From assembly GCA_963971535.1 (NCBI GenBank), contig OZ020599.1, forward strand, positions 99,530,713-99,594,712: a stretch of DNA of 64,000 nucleotides. Reading direction: 5' to 3'. The position numbers and the translations under genes are program-made. Source of the stretch: Notolepis coatsorum (lineage: Eukaryota > Chordata > Actinopteri > Aulopiformes > Paralepididae). The stretch's first letter is position 1; every line of letters begins with the position of its first letter. A model generated the notes under the pieces. The model was not told where the DNA came from and made no database searches. It was given only the letters and a program-made list of their open reading frames with translations. Positions 24,776-36,363 of the stretch are shown piece by piece.

Positions 24776-25561
24776 TTTATTGAAAGAAAATTGGCTTAAA
24801 ACCAATTTCCGACAATTAGTTACACTTTAGATAAAACATTTGTATTTCTTTATTCAGAATTGATCCGAATTTTATCAGGGATGAATAAAGCTTGGTTTAT
24901 TTGAATTTCAATGACTTTTTAAGCACCTTGTTAAAAAAATTGGCTGTTTTCAAGTAATTCCAGGCCTTGACCTTTTTTGGTAAAAAATCAAGCACTTCAA
25001 GCACTTCAAGGACCTTGTGCGAACCCTGCTTGCTATGTCTGGGGTCATCAGTAGTTGGCTATGCTGCAATGCTGGGAACTCTCCATAATGGTTTCCAACA
25101 CAGTACACTCTGCACCCGGTTATTACTGCATCTTCACCAGCAACACTGGGGACATCCATCTGCCTCTGCACTCTCACTGCATGCATTCTCCTAGTTCACA
25201 CTGTATTCCTGCACAAACAAGACTAGCAAGAGTTGATTGACTGGCTCTGATAAGCAAAAAAATCCAACTGGCTTTTTAAATGGCAGCTTTCAGACTCACC
25301 CCACTGTCCTGTTGCATTTCGCGGAGATTAGGAGACAGAGAGCAGAGTGCACTGTTCAGAGATCCAGGAAAGATTTCTCTCCCAAACCACCACAATTTGG
25401 CATAGTGGTATTCTAACACTGCTTACCACAGATTTTTGGCAATGGTCACACATAATATCAAGCCTATTAAAACACAATCACAAGAGACATTATTATGATC
25501 TAACCATTTGTATTTATCCACACAGACTCTGCTGCGACATTAGTTTATAAGGTATGGAAAG
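24776..25561. other. Unassigned sequence, with one likely transposon end
   Basis: AAGGACCTTGTGCGAACCCTG, with its TGTGCGAACCCTG end at about 25017-25029, looks like a hAT-type terminus without a visible partner, probably lost to the minisatellite. No gene seen. Confidence 0.4.
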
Positions 25562-25795
25562 TGGGGCGACAGTGGCCGGGGAGGTAGAGCACAGTAGTTT
25601 GGTAATCTGGAGGCTCCCGGTTCGATTCCTGCTCCTCCCCGGGCAGCGTGTCGAAGTGTCCTTGAGCCAAGACCCCTAACTGCTCCCGGTGAGCAGCTTG
25701 GCACCTTGCATGGTTGCCTCCGCCGTCAGTGTGTGAATATGTAAAAAGAAAATGTGAGGAACAAATTGTAAAGTGCTATAAATGCAGCCATTTGT
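25562..25795 (+). mobile_element. tRNA-derived SINE
   Basis: Head GGGGCGACAGTGGC with A-box-like sequence and B box GGTTCGATTCC (about 25619), followed by the CAGCGTGTCGAAGTGTCCTT body and a tail ending near CTATAAATGC. Most complete member of the family also seen at 11075, 26757 and 49849. Confidence 0.85.
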
Positions 25796-26756
25796 TTATC
25801 TGTTTATTTATTTATTTAAGTGACCCCCCCCCCCCCCGACTCTCAGAGACAGTAGATGAAAAGGGCTTTGGTGTATAATCCAGCTCCTATTTCTGGTATC
25901 CATCTCCCTGTTTCCCTCTGCTGGCACTGGGCCCAGGTTTACATTGTCACCCACAACCTGCAGGTCACTCGTGGACGTTCCCAGATGGAAGCCGAAAACA
26001 CAATCAATATAGCACTGCCAGGAGGTCATAAGCCGCTAACCGCTTTAATTCCCCACATTGATATTGGAGTAAATCTCAACCAGAAGCACCATGTGACAGG
26101 GACCACTAGCTGGGACTAAAGTCATTAAATGGGATTAGAGGAAATTGCTCTTTGATCATTAAAGCTGATTTGGAAAATGATGGGCAATTACTTTGCCAAC
26201 TCTACCACTAAGTAGAGCCGGTGGTTTATTTACTGCCGAGTGGAGCTTCTAGGGAGTAGTAAATATTCACGTGTATACAGCGCAGTGTTGTTGTCTGTGG
26301 TTCTTCCAGTCGGCTCGTGAACGGAATTCAAATTCCACATCGATAGCCGTGCTATTTGGTTAGGTTGTAGGTGGTAGTGGTGTATTTTCACCACTGTCGC
26401 ATCGAAACCTTATCTCCAAAAAGTCAGTTTTGAGGAATTAAGAAACGCATTCTCATTTTCACATTGACACCCATGTATTGTTTATTTTCTTTTAAGTTCT
26501 ATGGGTTCCATGGGCGCTAAGATCATGGAAATGACTTGCACCATAGAGAACCATAATCAACTTTCAATCCAAGTACAGTACACATATGAAAACAAAAACA
26601 CGTATTGTGAAAGAGAGGCTCCTTCTTGGGGCTCCTTCTTACACCCATGTTTTATTGTAAATGCTGTTGTAAATAGTTTGAGGAGGTTTGTAGTCTATGT
26701 CTGGTTTGTCTATATTTCATTATTCATGTGTCACAATAATTCAGAGCTACATACAA
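25796..26756. other. Unassigned sequence
   Basis: Begins with TTTA repeats and a C17 run at about 25823-25838. No gene or transposon termini recognised. Confidence 0.5.
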
Positions 26757-26950
26757 GGGCGACAGTGGCTCAGGAGGTGAAGCAGTCGTCTGGTAATCTG
26801 GAGGTTCCCGCTTCGATTCTGGCTCATCCCAGGCAGCGTGTTGAAGTGTCCTTGAACAAGACACTTAACCCCTACCTGCTCCCGTTGAGCCCAATCCTTG
26901 CATGGTCGCCTCGAGCCATCGGTGTGTGAATGTGTGAGTCAATGGGTAAA
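26757..26950 (+). mobile_element. tRNA-derived SINE, 3'-truncated
   Basis: Same family as 25562: GGGCGACAGTGGCTCAGG head, degenerate B box GCTTCGATTCT, CAGCGTGTTGAAGTGTCCTT body. It lacks the conserved tail. Confidence 0.8.
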
Positions 26951-26959
26951 GTTCATTCA

Positions 26960-27284
26960 ATCATTCATTTTATTTTGTTTCGTACATGGGGGGTACAGTT
27001 CATCTTTGCACAATATCACCAACATCTTTTTTTTTTTTTTACATGATACACCCATGGCCGAAAAGGAGCAGGATGAAGAAAACGTATGTTTCCTGCCCCC
27101 TTACAAACTTCATATTTAGTTTAACATAATGGTCAGATCAAGTGCACCTTACAGCTTCATACCATAATAATACTAATAATAATAATATAATAATAATCAT
27201 TACCATAATTACGATAACAATAATAATAATAATAATAATAATAATGATAATATGACCATGAATAATAATTAGTATAATACACGT
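26960..27284. mobile_element. Probable retroelement 3' end followed by (AAT)n
   Basis: GCCGAAAAGGAGCAGGATGA (about 27057) with T-rich and C-rich flanks resembles a widespread fish retroelement end. It is followed at 27165-27250 by an AAT/TAA microsatellite. Confidence 0.4.
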
Positions 27285-27341
27285 TGCAGGCTATAACCAG
27301 CCTCCCAGGAATTACCCTAGACCGCTCTAAAACCATACTTA

Positions 27342-28049
27342 GGGCGTTTTCACACCTAGCTCGTTTGGAGCTGTTATTCCGGAACCTGGAGCGTTTACCC
27401 CTTATTTCGGTTCAGTTGGGCATTTGTGAACACAGCAATTACATTCTGTTGCGGAACAAAACAAGCGGACCGAGACCACCTGGAGAGGGTGGTCTCGGCG
27501 CAGTTCCAACCGAACCCGAAGCGGACTCGTACACTGTGAGAATGCAATCGATTTAACAAACCGACACAATTAATAATAATAATACGTCGTGGGTCAACGT
27601 GGAGCAGCGATGAGGTACACTGCGGCGCTGATATTTTGGCAGACGATCACATTCGGGCAGTGGTGCGTTATTAAAATCATCGGGGGTTGCACGCACCACG
27701 TGCACGCGCGCTCCCGGCGCGTGCGCGTGCTCCCGCGAATGCGCATTTAATGTCCCCTCGCTTGAGCACAGACTGAAGACAGTGCCTGATTGCCTCTACG
27801 AATGGAATGTAACACATGTCTTCACAACAGGTTGGGTGTGAATGTATCTGAGAGCGTATTTAACACACCTGACGACCGGCGCTATTGATATGCAAATAGC
27901 GAGTACTTATCATGGGGTGGCACGGAGTGCAACCCCGTCCCATGAAGAACGCATGCCTGCATTCGGGTGTCAGTCAGTCAGCCGCGCGCAGGAGAGAGGA
28001 GCCGGGGTCTCTGTAGTGACGCTGCAACAGCAGCACCGTGCGGGACAAC

Positions 28050-28128
<79 letters not shown>

Positions 28129-28319
28129 CTCGATTTGGGGGGGGGGGACACCCCCCAAAATCTGACCAATGAGTGACAGTTTTCTCGCGCGTGCGTTTGT
28201 TTTGGTGCGCTGTTAACACAGCCGTGTGAACACAAACGAACTAAAGGACAAGTGCAACAATTGTATCGTGTCTCCCTGAATCGGAACAAAGCAAACGAAC
28301 TACAGGTGTGAAAACGCCC
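27342..28319. mobile_element. Harbinger-type non-autonomous transposon with TTA TSD
   Basis: Inverted ends GGGCGTTTTCACACCT and AGGTGTGAAAACGCCC are flanked by TTA on both sides (27339-27341 and 28320-28322), as PIF/Harbinger elements make (TWA). The flanks joined without the insert (CATACTTATATTCACCACGG) occur at about 50630-50650 in a related repeat, giving an unoccupied site. The interior has a (TC)n tract and a CpG-rich stretch but no transposase. Confidence 0.9.
28051..28126. repeat. (TC)n microsatellite within the Harbinger-type element
   Basis: Pure TC, closely followed by a G13 run at about 28136-28148. Confidence 0.97.
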
Positions 28320-28469
28320 TTATATTCACCACGGTATAAAATGGGTTTACATTTTTTCTTTTTCACATATTGAATGATAGATACTCGATGTCAAATGGGC
28401 CATAGTATTGTATCCATAGCTATAATATAGAATAGAGTTGTATAGCTCTACAAACAAGGTGACCATTCC
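28320..28469. repeat. Host repeat interrupted by the Harbinger-type element
   Basis: 27285-27341 plus 28320-28460 align with 50585-50790 (shared blocks CATAGTATTGTATCCATAGC and CTCTACAAACAAGGTGAC). Confidence 0.75.
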
Positions 28470-28898
28470 GCGTGTTGCTTTTTAACAGCGGAGGAGTGCA
28501 AGAATGTGACAATGTGACCATGTGACCGCGGCAGCGCGAGAGAGCGGCAGTGCGGAAATAGGCTGTCTATTGCCATTCTCTAAGACAAACGCTAACCTTA
28601 ACCAGCTCCTTAACAGCGCCTAAACTTAACCTTTCTAACCTTAACCAACTCCGAAACAATGCCTAACCTTAACCTTAACCATGCCTAACCTTAACCGGCG
28701 AAAGAATACACGTTAAAAAAAAAAAAAAAGGGTGAGCTAAGCTTCGAATGAGAATCATGGCGGTTTACGGCTAAATAATGCCGCAAGCTCTGCCGCTCCG
28801 CTCTGCGGTTGCCGCGCCTGCCGCGGGGCGTGTCGCAGCCAATCAGGGAAAACGCGGAAGCATTCGGGGCACTCCTCCGCTGTTAATAAGCAATAGGC
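28470..28898. mobile_element. Mutator-like MITE with 9-bp TSD
   Basis: TTGCTTTTTAACAGCGGAGG near the left end is complementary, with one mismatch, to the right end, giving inverted repeats of about 30 bp. GACCATTCC lies directly outside both ends (28461-28469 and 28899-28907). A 9-bp duplication is characteristic of Mutator-like elements. The interior has CCTAACCTTAACC repeats, an A15 run and a CpG-rich part with a perfect CCAAT box (AGCCAATCAG, about 28838). No transposase. Confidence 0.8.
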
Positions 28899-28984
28899 GA
28901 CCATTCCCTATCTATCTAGTGGTGGCCTCGCTACAGACGGCTTCGTCTAATAGCTGGCACTCAAAGTGTTAAGAGCCCTGATAA

Positions 28985-29123
28985 ACCTCAAGTTCAAGTT
29001 TCAAGTTTTGTTTTATTTGTCACACATAAGGTACATGTACTGTACATTACAGTGAAACGCTTGGTTCTGTATATGTACAGTAAAAAAGTTTAAAGAATAA
29101 AGACCAAACACTATACAAATTAT
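28985..29123 (-). mobile_element. Retroelement 3' end with TTCAAG tail, split by a MITE
   Basis: Same family as 16595-16790. It is interrupted at 29124 and resumes at 29664 with ACAATATACAATTAAGG and AAAGTACAAAAT. Confidence 0.65.
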
Positions 29124-29655
29124 TAGAACTGAACCTTATTAGTCGATTAGTCGACTAATCGGTCGAAAGGAGCCGTAGTCGACTAGTCAACCTCTTAGTC
29201 GAATAAAAAAAAAAATATATAATATATATTTATAATTAAAAAATGTTGTATCATTCTTTCCAAAAGAAAAGAGGCCTAGAAGCGTGGCTGACGCTAATGG
29301 CACGCATACCAGAGGCTAACTGCCTACGAAAACAGGCACAGAGGCACTGAAAGAGGATTTCACCCATCTAATGAACACACTAGACTAGACAAATATCAAG
29401 ATGTATCCCTCAGTGGACCAATTGCATGCTTTTGCAGAGGACAAGAAGCCTTCAGTTGACTCCTTCAGACATTAAGCACCCCCCACAGCCCCAATGGAAT
29501 GATACATTTTTTTAAACATTTTAAAAATGTAAAAAAATATTTACACATATTATACTTTTTTTTAATAACTTTTTTTTGTTTACCAATAGTCGACTAACGG
29601 CAAATTTTGGCCAATCATAGTCGACCATCCAAATCCTTAGTCGGGGACAGCCCTA
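29124..29655. mobile_element. hAT-type MITE (TAGTCGAC-rich) with 8-bp TSD
   Basis: CAAATTAT flanks both sides exactly (29116-29123 and 29656-29663). The ends are TAGAACTGAACC (decayed) and GGGGACAGCCCTA, with TAGTCGACTA repeats next to both termini. No coding capacity. Confidence 0.9.
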
Positions 29656-29874
29656 CAAATTATACAATATACAATTAAGGTATGGATTAAAGTACAAAAT
29701 TAAATACAAAATCCAAACTATAAAGTACAAAATGCAAATAATTCTTTTTTACAAAAATGAGGTAGGGATGTAGTGCAAATATTTTAGTAATAAATAGATA
29801 CAATATGGTGCATTGTCTTCATGTAACAGTTGCAGATGTTTTGGTTTCATGTGTCTGTTCCCACTAAAGTAATT

Positions 29875-30011
29875 GACCTGTCTCAAACCCTGCCCCTTTT
29901 CTTGATCCTCCAATCACAACTGTCGCTTACCTCGGACAAACCAAGTTTGTCCGAGGTAAGCGACAGTTGTGATTGGAGGATCAAGAAAAGGGGCAGGGTT
30001 TGAGACAGGTC
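29875..30011. repeat. Perfect 137-bp palindrome (67-bp arms, 3-nt centre)
   Basis: 29875-29941 is complementary to 29945-30011 with no mismatch that I can find, around a CAA centre. No target duplication is visible outside the arms. Confidence 0.95.
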
Positions 30012-30484
30012 TATTGTCAGTGATGTTTGAGCACTGCTCATTAACGGGCATTCAGATTTAATGGGAATGGGGGAAAATATTTCATGCAACGCTATACCGT
30101 GCAAATCCATTCCCTCATTGCCGATTTGTGTTCTATGTCACAAGTTTGGGGGCCGGTCAGTCACACTAAATCTCCCGCTTATTCTGCCCTGCGCGCTGAG
30201 ATCATGTTCGTGTCACGGTTCAGTTCACTACAATGGCACCAGATAGCCTGATGGACAGTGAGCGGCCTGAAAAGATGGGATTGCAAATTGATAAACAACA
30301 CAACACCAGTAGCTGAGAGGACATCAAAGGTTTAGAATTCACGCAATTCAGTATGTAAACAAACGTTTAATTATAGCATATTGATGTTAGCGTAATTGTT
30401 GTTGTTGTTGTTGTAATTTAATGTCCTTGTTTAATTTTATTTCGCTTAAAGGTGAGATATTATGTTTAGGTAGAGTAATATACA

Positions 30485-30485
<1 letters not shown>

Positions 30486-30567
<82 letters not shown>
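30486..30567. repeat. (TA)n microsatellite
   Basis: Pure TA, about 82 bp. A short (GTT)n run lies upstream at about 30398-30414. Confidence 0.97.
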
Positions 30568-30570
<3 letters not shown>

Positions 30571-30819
30571 TAATACATCCACAGAGCTTTTAGAAAGGTG
30601 CAGAATAAAAGTATTGCTTTTCTCAGCAAAAATTATTGATCCAAAATGAATGTTGTTATTTACATGTTGCAGACATGTACTGTATCCCCTCCCTATACTT
30701 CCCATTTCCCCACATGGAATGCACCTGATTGGATACATGACATGTTGGTGCTCGAGTGCGACATCTAGTTGCTGAATTTTATCTATAGCACCTTTCATTT
30801 ATAATTGTTTTTATGAACT

Positions 30820-31071
30820 TATTTTTAAGAAGTTATTCCTTTATTGATCCCCTTTTGGAAATGCAGGCTTCATAGCAGCATGGGGAAGGGGGGTTCAGCC
30901 AGGTATGGGCAGGGTAGTAGAAAGACATAAATATAGGCAATACAATTGTTGAATATAACATTTTTAAAATAAAACTAGTTTAACAGGTTAAATAAACAGT
31001 GTAAACAATATAATAAACAATGTAAAGTTTAAGGTGCAGATAAGGGTCTGTATGACCTGGCTATCGGTTAG
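30820..31071. mobile_element. Interspersed repeat (TTATTGATCCCC family), copy 1
   Basis: TTCCTTTATTGATCCCCTTT, CATAGCAGCATGGGG and a tail with CAGTGTAAACAATATA are shared with 32740-32925 and 60903-60987. It is split at 31084 by a SINE and resumes at 31569. Confidence 0.65.
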
Positions 31072-31083
31072 AATAATAGAGGC

Positions 31084-31556
31084 TGGGGGTGCGGCCGGGT
31101 AGCGCAGTGGACTAAGCGTCTGTCTACCACCACAGAGACAGTGAGATTGAATCCAGCTGTGGTGCCTCCGGGTTGGCCGACCGTCCATACTAACACGATT
31201 GGCGGTGTTAGCAGGGGGGAAAACCTGGCGAGGATGGATCCTGGTCGTTGTAAACAGCGACTCCTACAGTTCGGTCGGGGCGCCTGCACAGCAAGGGAAG
31301 GATCTGGGAGGTAGTGTGACCTTCCACACGTTACACTCTCCCAGTGAGAGTCCACGCTGCCAGGTGAAAAGAAGCGGTGGGCTGGGTACACATGTGTCGG
31401 AGGAAGCATGCGATAGTCTCCGCCCTCTTGGACCGACGGTAGGGGGTAGAGTGCACAACGACCAGGAAGGGGATTGGGAATTGGCATAACGACTAACATT
31501 GGGATGGGAGAAAAAGGCGGAAAAAGAAGGGGGAAAAAGATCATTAAAAAATATTT
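31084..31556 (+). mobile_element. tRNA-derived SINE, full length, with 12-bp TSD
   Basis: The tRNA-like head carries GGGTAGCGCAGTGGAC (A box) and GATTGAATCC (degenerate B box). The body contains the CCAGGTGAAAAGAAGCGG and GGGATTGGGAATTGGC blocks and ends in an A-rich tail. AATAATAGAGGC flanks it at 31072-31083 and 31557-31568. It is the reference copy for the SINEs at 8930 and 51062. Confidence 0.9.
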
Positions 31557-31639
31557 AATAATAGAGGCAGAGAGGTAAAAAGAGTATACACAAGGTACAT
31601 GTCTGTACCCTAACTGGCATGATGTATGTCACACGTTTT

Positions 31640-32739
31640 AGTCCGTGCAGGTTTTGGTGGTAACCTATTTAGACCTAAAACGCCTGCTAAGAATGCATTA
31701 TATGGCCTGCAAATACACACAAATGTGTTTAGCCGGTTTCAATGGGTTAATACACTTTTTTTGTATGACTGGCAACATCACTAACTCACTCACTCGCTCG
31801 CTCATCCCGTCAGTAATTAATTCACTCACTCACTCACACTTAGCCACTCTACCCCTAGTGGCGGCTCATTGGCACTTTTTGTGAAGCCCAGTTCAATCTA
31901 TTGCCAGAATGCATCGCATCTATAACCCTGTGTGTCCTTGGTCTTCCCCATTGTGCAAATGAATAAAATCTCAATAAATAAAAACACCTGGTGATAAGCC
32001 TTGCTTTTGCAGGACGAGGGTGCCGTCAGTTGGTCTTCTTTATTGACAAATAACAAAACATTTCATTTGTCACCTTTGGGGCGGACTCTTATTTGTCAAG
32101 TCGCTATGAAAAGCCTGTGGTGGAATCCCCCTTTAATGTGTCTGTCAGGAGGGAAATAAAAAGTGGTTGTGTGTAAAACCATTCCACTGTCGGTAGAGAC
32201 TAGAGATGGCTCTCAGCACGGCGGCGCATCACAGCAGCTCCATCACAGATCCTTTCAAGCAGCAGAATCTCCCGTCCTCGTGCTTAGATTGAGCCTCCGG
32301 GCGGCTCGACAGCCTCCGCAGGTGCAACGCCGTTCCTGACGTTAACTGTCCTGTGTGTGGTGAGGAGTCGAGACACTGACTCACCTCCCCCGCCCCCCCC
32401 CCCCACCTCTCCAGTGTGTGTGAGTCATCGAGGCCAGCGGGGGAGACGGATTGGACGATATGCCTGTGTGCTCGCCTGATTGTCTGGAGAGCCACACAGC
32501 TCGCCGTCTCTGACGCCGTCCAAGGACACCGGCATTGATTGAGCAAATGTTTGTTGCATCTTCGTTTTCTCTAAAGATGTTATGCGAATGTCATGGTTGG
32601 AAAACGTCAAAAAGGTACACGTGGTGTTGTTGTCACCCTCTCGGTTCGGTTGTGCCGGATTCATTTCAGAGACGCAGGCGCCAAAATAGACCGGAGCAGG
32701 AAACGGTTACTCTGCCCTTGAATGGCATGCGACTTATAC
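31640..32739. other. Unassigned 1.1-kb region
   Basis: Contains CTCA/TCAC short repeats (31785-31840) and a C14 run (about 32391-32404) in a GC-rich stretch. Open frames here have no recognisable domain. No transposon termini found. Confidence 0.45.
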
Positions 32740-32925
32740 TAAGATAAGATAAGATATTCCTTTATTGATCCCCTTGGGGGAAATGTAGGTATCATAGCAG
32801 CATGGGGGAGGGGAAGGGGTAGAGGTAGTAGAAGGTACAGGTCACAGAATATAATTATTACAGTGGAGAAGTAAAAATTTAAATAGAATAAAAAGGCAGT
32901 GTAAACAATATACAATATATTGCCT
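32740..32925. mobile_element. Interspersed repeat (TTATTGATCCCC family), copy 2
   Basis: AAGATAAGATATTCCTTTAT then GATCCCCTTGGGG, CATAGCAGCATGGGGG and CAGTGTAAACAATATA, parallel to copy 1. Confidence 0.65.
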
Positions 32926-33205
32926 GTCCCGTCTCCCTGTGAGTGGCTGTCTCGTAGTGATGACTGGAGTGGTGGACGTCCCGTGATGATGACCGGGAGG
33001 ATACGACCCTCTCTACGCCGCCCCCCATACCTCAAATGCATCCGCCATCAGCTCTATTTTCAATCTTTCAAAATGTTCAGTTGCTATTGCATGCACTTAT
33101 TTGTGTTTCATTACATGTATGTGTGCATACTTACCAACTGTTTTGCCTGTTTTATTGCAACACTACTATCACCGACATCTAAGAAGGGAGATCCCCCTTA
33201 AAGGT
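32926..33205. other. Unassigned sequence
   Basis: Nothing recognised. Confidence 0.4.
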
Positions 33206-34038
33206 GTTACGGTCTGGGGTGTGGAGGTGGTGGTACGACCCAGTAGCAGACAGGACAAGGTGGATAACGATCCAAAGGCTTTAATTCAACACAACTAAGG
33301 CACCATAAACAAAAACACTACAAACAAACAAACCTCTCAAAAACACATGAAACAAAAACCTCTCAGAGGACAAATCCTAAACTAAGCTAACACAAGGAGA
33401 ATACTAAAACTAGAAACACTTACTTATAGATACAAACACGGATGGGGGAACACGGGAAATATACTACACGACAACCAGGGACACGAGGGCAATGACGACA
33501 GCAACAGAAACAATGAATGCACACAGAGGACAGGCAAGACATAACTAATATACACAGGGTAATTGACAAAGAGGACACAGGAGGGCTGATTACAACGAGA
33601 GACACCTGGGATGGGAAAACAGACTGACATACAAGAGTAAACTGATACAATACAGACCACAATACAAGAGACTAGAATAACAGAAAACACCATAAGACAA
33701 GACTAGACAGTAACTCAAATACAAGAAGACTAACACACTGGGAACATAACACTAAACAAGTACAAGAAGAATAAACCTAAAACAGACAGGGGAACACGAA
33801 TGGCAAGAGGCACACTGGGAGACACACAGGGGGAGAACAAAGAGGAACATAGATAATTTGAAGATACACAAGTGCACGAGGAGGGTATGCTCAAGTGAGG
33901 GTAGTCCAAGGGTAGGTGAGGGGAATTGTCCAAGAGAAGACGGGGGGAAGTCCATGCATATGTGGGGGGAAGTGAGGTGGAGGGATAAGTCCTGGAATAG
34001 AAGGGGGGGAGTGGGCAGGATCAGGTGGAACATAACAG
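33206..34038 (-). mobile_element. Gypsy-type LTR, probably solo
   Basis: On the minus strand it begins TGTTATGTTCC and ends CCAGACCGTAACA (TG...CA). An AATTAAA polyadenylation-type motif lies about 70 bp before the end, followed by a phrase (GATCGTTATCCACCTTGTCC) typical of fish LTRs. The flanks do not show a 5-bp duplication (AAAGG and GAACG), so it may have recombined. No adjoining internal region or second LTR is seen. Confidence 0.6.
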
Positions 34039-34044
34039 AACGGC

Positions 34045-34322
34045 CCTTCTAAGGTTTCTCTCCTCCACATTGCCTGTTGTGCATTTTTTCCTATTGCTAG
34101 GTTTTAGTGAGTTTTTCCTTACCTTCGGGTGGGTTATGTCTGGGAGTGTTGCATTCATTTATTTATTTTATTCAAAAAATGTTGGACTTCATGGTGTTTT
34201 TGTTTTATTCTTGATTCATTGTGATGTTTCTTCTTGACTTGTTTAAAGAAGATGTGTCCGGCCCATGGGGACATTGACGTGTGTTGTCGGGCGTTACAAA
34301 TACATTTGATTTGATTTGATTT
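34045..34322 (+). mobile_element. LINE 3' UTR with ATTTG tail
   Basis: CTAAGGTTTCTCTCC, GTTTTTCCTTACCTTCG, then GGGCGTTACAAATACATTTG and an ATTTG repeat tail, the layout of CR1/Rex-group LINE 3' ends in fish. Confidence 0.55.
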
Positions 34323-34792
34323 AACTCTGGACATGCGCATATGGGCATACTATAACGACCTATAGGTTTACACACAGATATAATCTTGCTTTGGATGCAA
34401 ATCTTCACAAAGGCTACATCAGGGGTGAGCGACCATCTCTTTTCCATCGACCGGATGGATCTCAAAGGGCCTCTTGAGTGGATATCTGGATGATTTGGGA
34501 ATCCCAGACAAAGATAGCCAATCACAATCGTATAGGGTCGGGTACCGTTCACATTTGAACTGATACCAGTACCAGTACCAGTTCCTGGAATCCGGTATCG
34601 GTACCCAACTGTACCTTTTTTTGGTCTCTCTGTAATAACAAAAAAAGATGTCATTACAAAAATGAAGTCCAAACATCTCAATTTCAACATTGTGATTTTA
34701 ATTTTTTTATTTTTTAATATCAACATTATCTGGCCATCCTCAGTGAACATTATCAAACTCCTCTGACCTTGTTTGGTCTTTCCAACCCGACC

Positions 34793-34841
34793 CAAACCAT
34801 AACAATATATATATTGTTGGTATATATATTGTTATGGTTTG
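34793..34841. repeat. 21-bp inverted repeat overlapping an LTR start
   Basis: 34793-34813 is complementary to 34821-34841. The right arm is the first 12 bp of the LTR plus TA-rich flank, so part of the LTR terminus has been duplicated in inverted form. Confidence 0.85.
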
Positions 34842-35884
34842 TAACCGACCCCAATCGCACAACACAAGACAGGTATGAGAGTAAGCCAAAACAGGGCAAA
34901 TATTTATTATAGAACAAAAAGCGGCACAGTCCCTTTAAGGGAAAACACAAAAACACTATAGTCAAGGAAATATGGAAAATGCGGCACTGTGCCTTTAAGA
35001 GGCGAACAGGCTAAGGGACTAAGGCTAAGGGCCAGGGCTAAGGGCCAGGGCTAAGTGTCAGGGCCAGGACCAGGGGCACTGGAGAGGGGGACAGGGACAG
35101 AGGCCCGGAGAGGCGGGCTGGAGACAGGGACAGAGAACAGGGTTAAGGCCTTGGACAGGGCGAGGGCCAGAGCTGCTTACAGGGATGAGGACAGGGTTCC
35201 GACGGCGGAGGCCTGGCACGGGGACAGGGGCCCGACGCCGGAGGCCTGGCACGGGGACAGGGGCCCGACGGCGGAGGCCTGGCACAGAGATCCTCTTCGT
35301 CCCTACTCGGATGCTGCAGACGGGCAGGGCAGAACAAAGGGAGTCCCAGGGGACCGGGATGGGAACACGCCGTCCTCCCGTGGAATACTAGGGAGCGACG
35401 ACGAGCCTCACCCCAGGAACGAGGATCACGAAGAGACGCCTTCCTCCCGTGGAATCGGGAGCGATGACGAGCCGGCTTGACGTCTGGAGTGGGAACACTG
35501 GAAAACCTCCCGTAGAGAATTAGAGAGCGAAGACGGCGTCCCACTCCAGGCAAACGGCGACAGGTGGTGAATGGCTGGGCCGTCGTCTCACGCCGGAGAC
35601 GCGGCAGGTGATGGTGACGTACAGAATGGTAACGTACAGCACTCCATGAACACAGAGTGAACACAGATACAGATACAGAACGACCCGACCAGGACTGGAG
35701 GGGAGTCTGCAACCTAAATACTCTCCAGCAGATTGCAAACTCCCAACAGGTGCGTGAGGGTAGAGGAACAGAATGTCCAAGGGTGGGGGCTGGTGAAGAG
35801 TAAGAGGCAGGCAAAAGTTCTCACAAGGGTGGGGGCTGGTGAAGAGTAGGAGGCAGGGAAAAGCTCAGGGAACAGGCGAATCCT

Positions 35885-35888
<4 letters not shown>
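34830..35888 (-). mobile_element. LTR, solo, 1059 bp
   Basis: TGTTATGGTTTG at one end and AATCCTCACA at the other match the LTR at 61020-61734. TATAT flanks both sides, but this is weak evidence in a TA-rich site. TTTATT near 34903 is an AATAAA on the minus strand. The middle contains a GGCCAGGGCTAAG repeat and a three-unit GGAGGCCTGGCAC repeat (about 35204-35285) that make it longer than its relative. Confidence 0.7.
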
Positions 35889-35915
<27 letters not shown>

Positions 35916-35918
<3 letters not shown>

Positions 35919-36363
35919 GGATGCTCGATATTGGCTTTTTTACCGATACCGATATTCCGATATTGTCCAACTCTTAATTTCGATACCGATACCGATATCA
36001 ACCGATACCGATATATGCAGGGTTTCCCCCCAAAAAACAGAATAATTTCAGGTAATTAATAATTTCACTGGATGCATTCAAAAGGCTTTCTAAATGTAAG
36101 CATTATCTGTGCAAAATATGATAATTAAAAAAGTAAAAATTAACATTACATATCTCTTGTTGTTGAATTAAACCAACATGCATACTTTTGACAATAAATA
36201 AAATAAGAATTGGTTCTTACTTGCTTGCCTGGGTAAATAAAGGTTAAATAAATGTAATTTTTTTTTTTTTTTTTTTTTTTTGATACCGATATTTTCCGAT
36301 ATCACATTTTACTGCCGATATCGGCCGATAATATCGGTCGGCCGATAATATCGGACATCCCTA
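35916..36363. mobile_element. MITE with TAGGGATG...CATCCCTA ends, copy 1, in (TA)n
   Basis: Left end TAGGGATGCTCGATATTGGC and right end ATATCGGACATCCCTA are inverted, with several CGATACCGATA repeats inside. ATATATAT lies on both sides, within a (TA)n tract. A second copy in opposite orientation is at 52245-52715. No coding capacity; probably hAT-derived. Confidence 0.85.

Noticed and set aside
28600..28700. Interstitial telomeric repeat
   Set aside because: The repeat is CCTAACCTTAACC, not CCCTAA, and is irregular and internal to a MITE.
31090..31160. Functional tRNA gene
   Set aside because: The A and B boxes belong to a full SINE with target duplications; the acceptor stem does not close. 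Same for the heads at 25562, 26757 and 49849.
35055..35480. Charged 141-codon frame
   Set aside because: It lies inside an LTR and is built on short GC-rich repeats, with no recognisable domain.
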